Shown: positions 5,835 through 6,930 of the stretch, in pieces | How positions within the stretch are numbered: position 1 is the first letter of the stretch | Layout of the letters: the number at the start of each line of letters is the position of its first letter | Assembly: GCA_029260195.1 (NCBI GenBank) | Contig: JAJDDS010000461.1 | Span: 1 to 6,930 of the forward strand | DNA: 6,930 nucleotides | Origin: Phycisphaerae bacterium | GTDB taxonomy: Bacteria; Planctomycetota; Phycisphaerae; UBA1845 | Direction: 5' to 3' | Position numbers and translations under genes: made by a program | Notes under the pieces: model-generated | What the model saw: only the letters and a program-made list of their open reading frames with translations | Databases searched by the model: none | What the model was told of the DNA's origin: nothing

Positions 5835-6930
5835 ATGAATGTACCTAGGCATGGTGTTCCTTTGAGTGTGGTGCTCCTCCTAATGGCTGGAGGATGCGAC
5901 AATGTCGATCTCGGGCAACTTCTGGATGATCTGGACGGCCAGACCGTGACGGTCACGGTGGATGACGGCGAGATCAGCGTCGATGGCGACGACATGGATC
6001 CGGGCGACGATGGTGATACCACGTCGGACGCCGATGACGATGGATCGGCCGGTCCCGACGACGATGGCGATGGCGTACCCGAGTGTACCGGCGGCTGTGA
6101 TTGCGACTGCGACGACGAAGACAGCGGCGATGACAGCGACGACGCCGACGACGGCAACGACAACGACAACGGCAACGGTGTCGACGACGACGACGACGAC
6201 GGCAACGACAACGACGACGACAACGGCAACGACAACGGTGTCGACGACGACGCCAATGACGATTCCGATGACGACGCCGATGACGATTCCGATGACGATT
6301 CCGGCGGCGACAGCGATTCGGACGATGGCTGCGACTGCGATTGTGATGACGACGATTCGGACGACGGCGACGACTCGGATAGCGATTCCGATGACGACGA
6401 CGGTGATGACACCGGTGGCGGCGAGTGCGACAATTGTCCGGACGCCCCCAACGGACCGGAGGCTGGATCCTGCACCGCTGGAAGTGTCGGCGCGCTGTGC
6501 TCGGAAGATTCGGAATGCGACACGACCGTGGACGTCGGTGACGGGTTCTGCAGCATGAACCAGGAAGATTCGGACGGTGACGGCGTTGGCGATGCCTGCG
6601 ACGTGTGCCCGGACGGTGACGACACGGTGGACACCGACGGTGACGGAACGCCGGACGCGTGCGACGACGACGGAAACGGCGACGGCGATGCTGACGGCGT
6701 GCCGGATGTCGACGACAACTGTCCGCTCACTCCGAACCCGGCCAACGCGGATCTTACGGACTGCAACGGCGATGGTGACACGGACGATGCCGGTGAAGGC
6801 GTCGGCGAGCAGTGCGACCAGGACGGCGACGGCGTCGGTGATGCCTGCGACGTGTGCCCGGATGGCGACGACACGGTCGACGTCGATGCTGACGGCACGC
6901 CGGACGCCTGCGACACTTGCGTTGACGCTG
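5835..6930 (+). CDS. Asp-rich putative lipoprotein with TSP3-like calcium-binding repeats, 3' end outside the window
   Basis: The frame is open from ATG 5835 to the window end (365 complete codons, no stop). Residues 1-21 read as a lipoprotein signal: a short region with R5, hydrophobic LSVVLLLMAGG, then C21. The lipobox is imperfect, with Ala at -3 where Leu is usual; plain secretion is an alternative. Residues about 36-195 are a linker dominated by Asp with Gly, Ser and Asn, interrupted by two CDCDC clusters starting at C88 and C166. From about residue 196 come Cys-containing segments (ECDNCPDAPNGP; then DGFCSMNQED) and TSP3-like motifs such as DSDGDGVGDACDVCPDG and DADGVPDVDDNCP. In known TSP3 repeats the spaced Asp residues bind calcium. 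I infer a calcium-binding cell-surface or envelope protein; any C-terminal functional domain is beyond the window. Third-base variation between repeats is mostly synonymous, supporting this frame as the real one. No functional link with the upstream operon is shown. Confidence 0.9.
   Translation, partial: MNVPRHGVPLSVVLLLMAGGCDNVDLGQLLDDLDGQTVTVTVDDGEISVDGDDMDPGDDGDTTSDADDDGSAGPDDDGDGVPECTGGCDCDCDDEDSGDDSDDADDGNDNDNGNGVDDDDDDGNDNDDDNGNDNGVDDDANDDSDDDADDDSDDDSGGDSDSDDGCDCDCDDDDSDDGDDSDSDSDDDDGDDTGGGECDNCPDAPNGPEAGSCTAGSVGALCSEDSECDTTVDVGDGFCSMNQEDSDGDGVGDACDVCPDGDDTVDTDGDGTPDACDDDGNGDGDADGVPDVDDNCPLTPNPANADLTDCNGDGDTDDAGEGVGEQCDQDGDGVGDACDVCPDGDDTVDVDADGTPDACDTCVDA
6243..6302 (+). repeat. Five tandem 12-base units coding Asp-rich tetrapeptides
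   Basis: Units start at 6243, 6255, 6267, 6279 and 6291. They alternate as GACGACGACGCC, AATGACGATTCC, GATGACGACGCC, GATGACGATTCC, GATGACGATTCC, so the first four form two copies of a 24-base unit and the last two are identical. They encode DDDA or (D/N)DDS. Six GAC codons in a row stand nearby at 6183-6200. Such repeats can change length by slippage while staying in frame. Confidence 0.85.
6573..6665 (+). repeat. TSP3-like 31-residue repeat, copy 1
   Basis: A 93-base unit, from DGDGVGDACDVCPDG to TPDACD. Compared with copy 2 at 6822-6914, 29 of 31 residues are identical. By eye 12 bases differ, of which 9 are synonymous. Copies are 249 bases apart, start to start. Confidence 0.85.
6822..6914 (+). 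repeat. TSP3-like 31-residue repeat, copy 2
   Basis: This is the second copy of the unit at 6573-6665. It differs at two residues, with VDAD in place of TDGD. It is followed by DTCVDA as the frame leaves the window, so further copies may lie downstream. Confidence 0.85.

Noticed and set aside
5962..6558. 198-codon + frame, Thr/Ala/Met-rich
   Set aside because: It is a frame-shifted reading of the same Asp codon repeats (GAC read as ACG). It has no ribosome site and lies entirely inside the better-supported frame.
5198..6916. 572-codon open frame on the minus strand, Ser/Pro-rich
   Set aside because: It is antisense to the GAC/GAT-rich acidic protein; GTC, ATC and TCG-type complements make stops rare. 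The product is low-complexity, and synonymous differences between repeat copies favour the + frame.
1..6930. CRISPR array, insertion sequence, rRNA, or phage genes
   Set aside because: I saw no regularly spaced identical repeats with unique spacers, no transposase or integrase motifs, and no rRNA-like sequence. The only tandem repeats are coding ones in the acidic protein.

Overview
The window is GC-rich bacterial DNA with every supported gene on the + strand. It holds two unrelated blocks. Positions 1-5290 are a tightly packed signalling operon. From 5835 to the window end is the first part of an exported, extremely aspartate-rich protein with thrombospondin type 3 (TSP3)-like repeats. The host cannot be fixed from this sequence. 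PAS kinases, HDOD proteins, HD-GYP regulators and an Asp-rich TSP3-type lipoprotein together fit a complex-lifestyle, GC-rich Gram-negative lineage such as Planctomycetota or Myxococcota/Deltaproteobacteria. That is inference only.

Signalling block. A PAS-PAS histidine kinase, truncated at its 5' end by the window edge, runs to 1400. It is followed by a response regulator (receiver, coiled coil, PAS-like domain; 1384-2283), an HDOD protein with a degenerate receiver-like tail (2280-3512), and a receiver/HD-GYP/receiver regulator (about 3500-5290). Successive genes overlap by 17, 4 and about 13 nt. The second and third have strong ribosome sites inside the preceding gene, so they are probably co-transcribed and translationally coupled. 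The kinase lacks its own receiver and the operon encodes three apparently intact ones, so one kinase may phosphorylate several receivers. No DNA-binding domain is encoded in the window. The likely outputs are protein contacts (PAS, HDOD) and cyclic-di-GMP turnover (HD-GYP), although the HD-GYP motif is altered.

Gap 5291-5834. I see no convincing gene in these 544 bases. There are three inverted-repeat structures. The last (5726-5768) ends in five T residues and is a candidate intrinsic terminator separating the two blocks.

Exported protein block. From an ATG at 5835 with a good ribosome site, an open frame continues past the window end. It has a lipoprotein-like signal with a Cys at residue 21, a long Asp/Gly/Ser/Asn linker with two CDCDC clusters, and then Cys-containing TSP3-like calcium-binding repeats. 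The GAC/GAT-rich DNA also opens long artefact frames, including a 572-codon Ser/Pro-rich frame on the minus strand. These are shadows.
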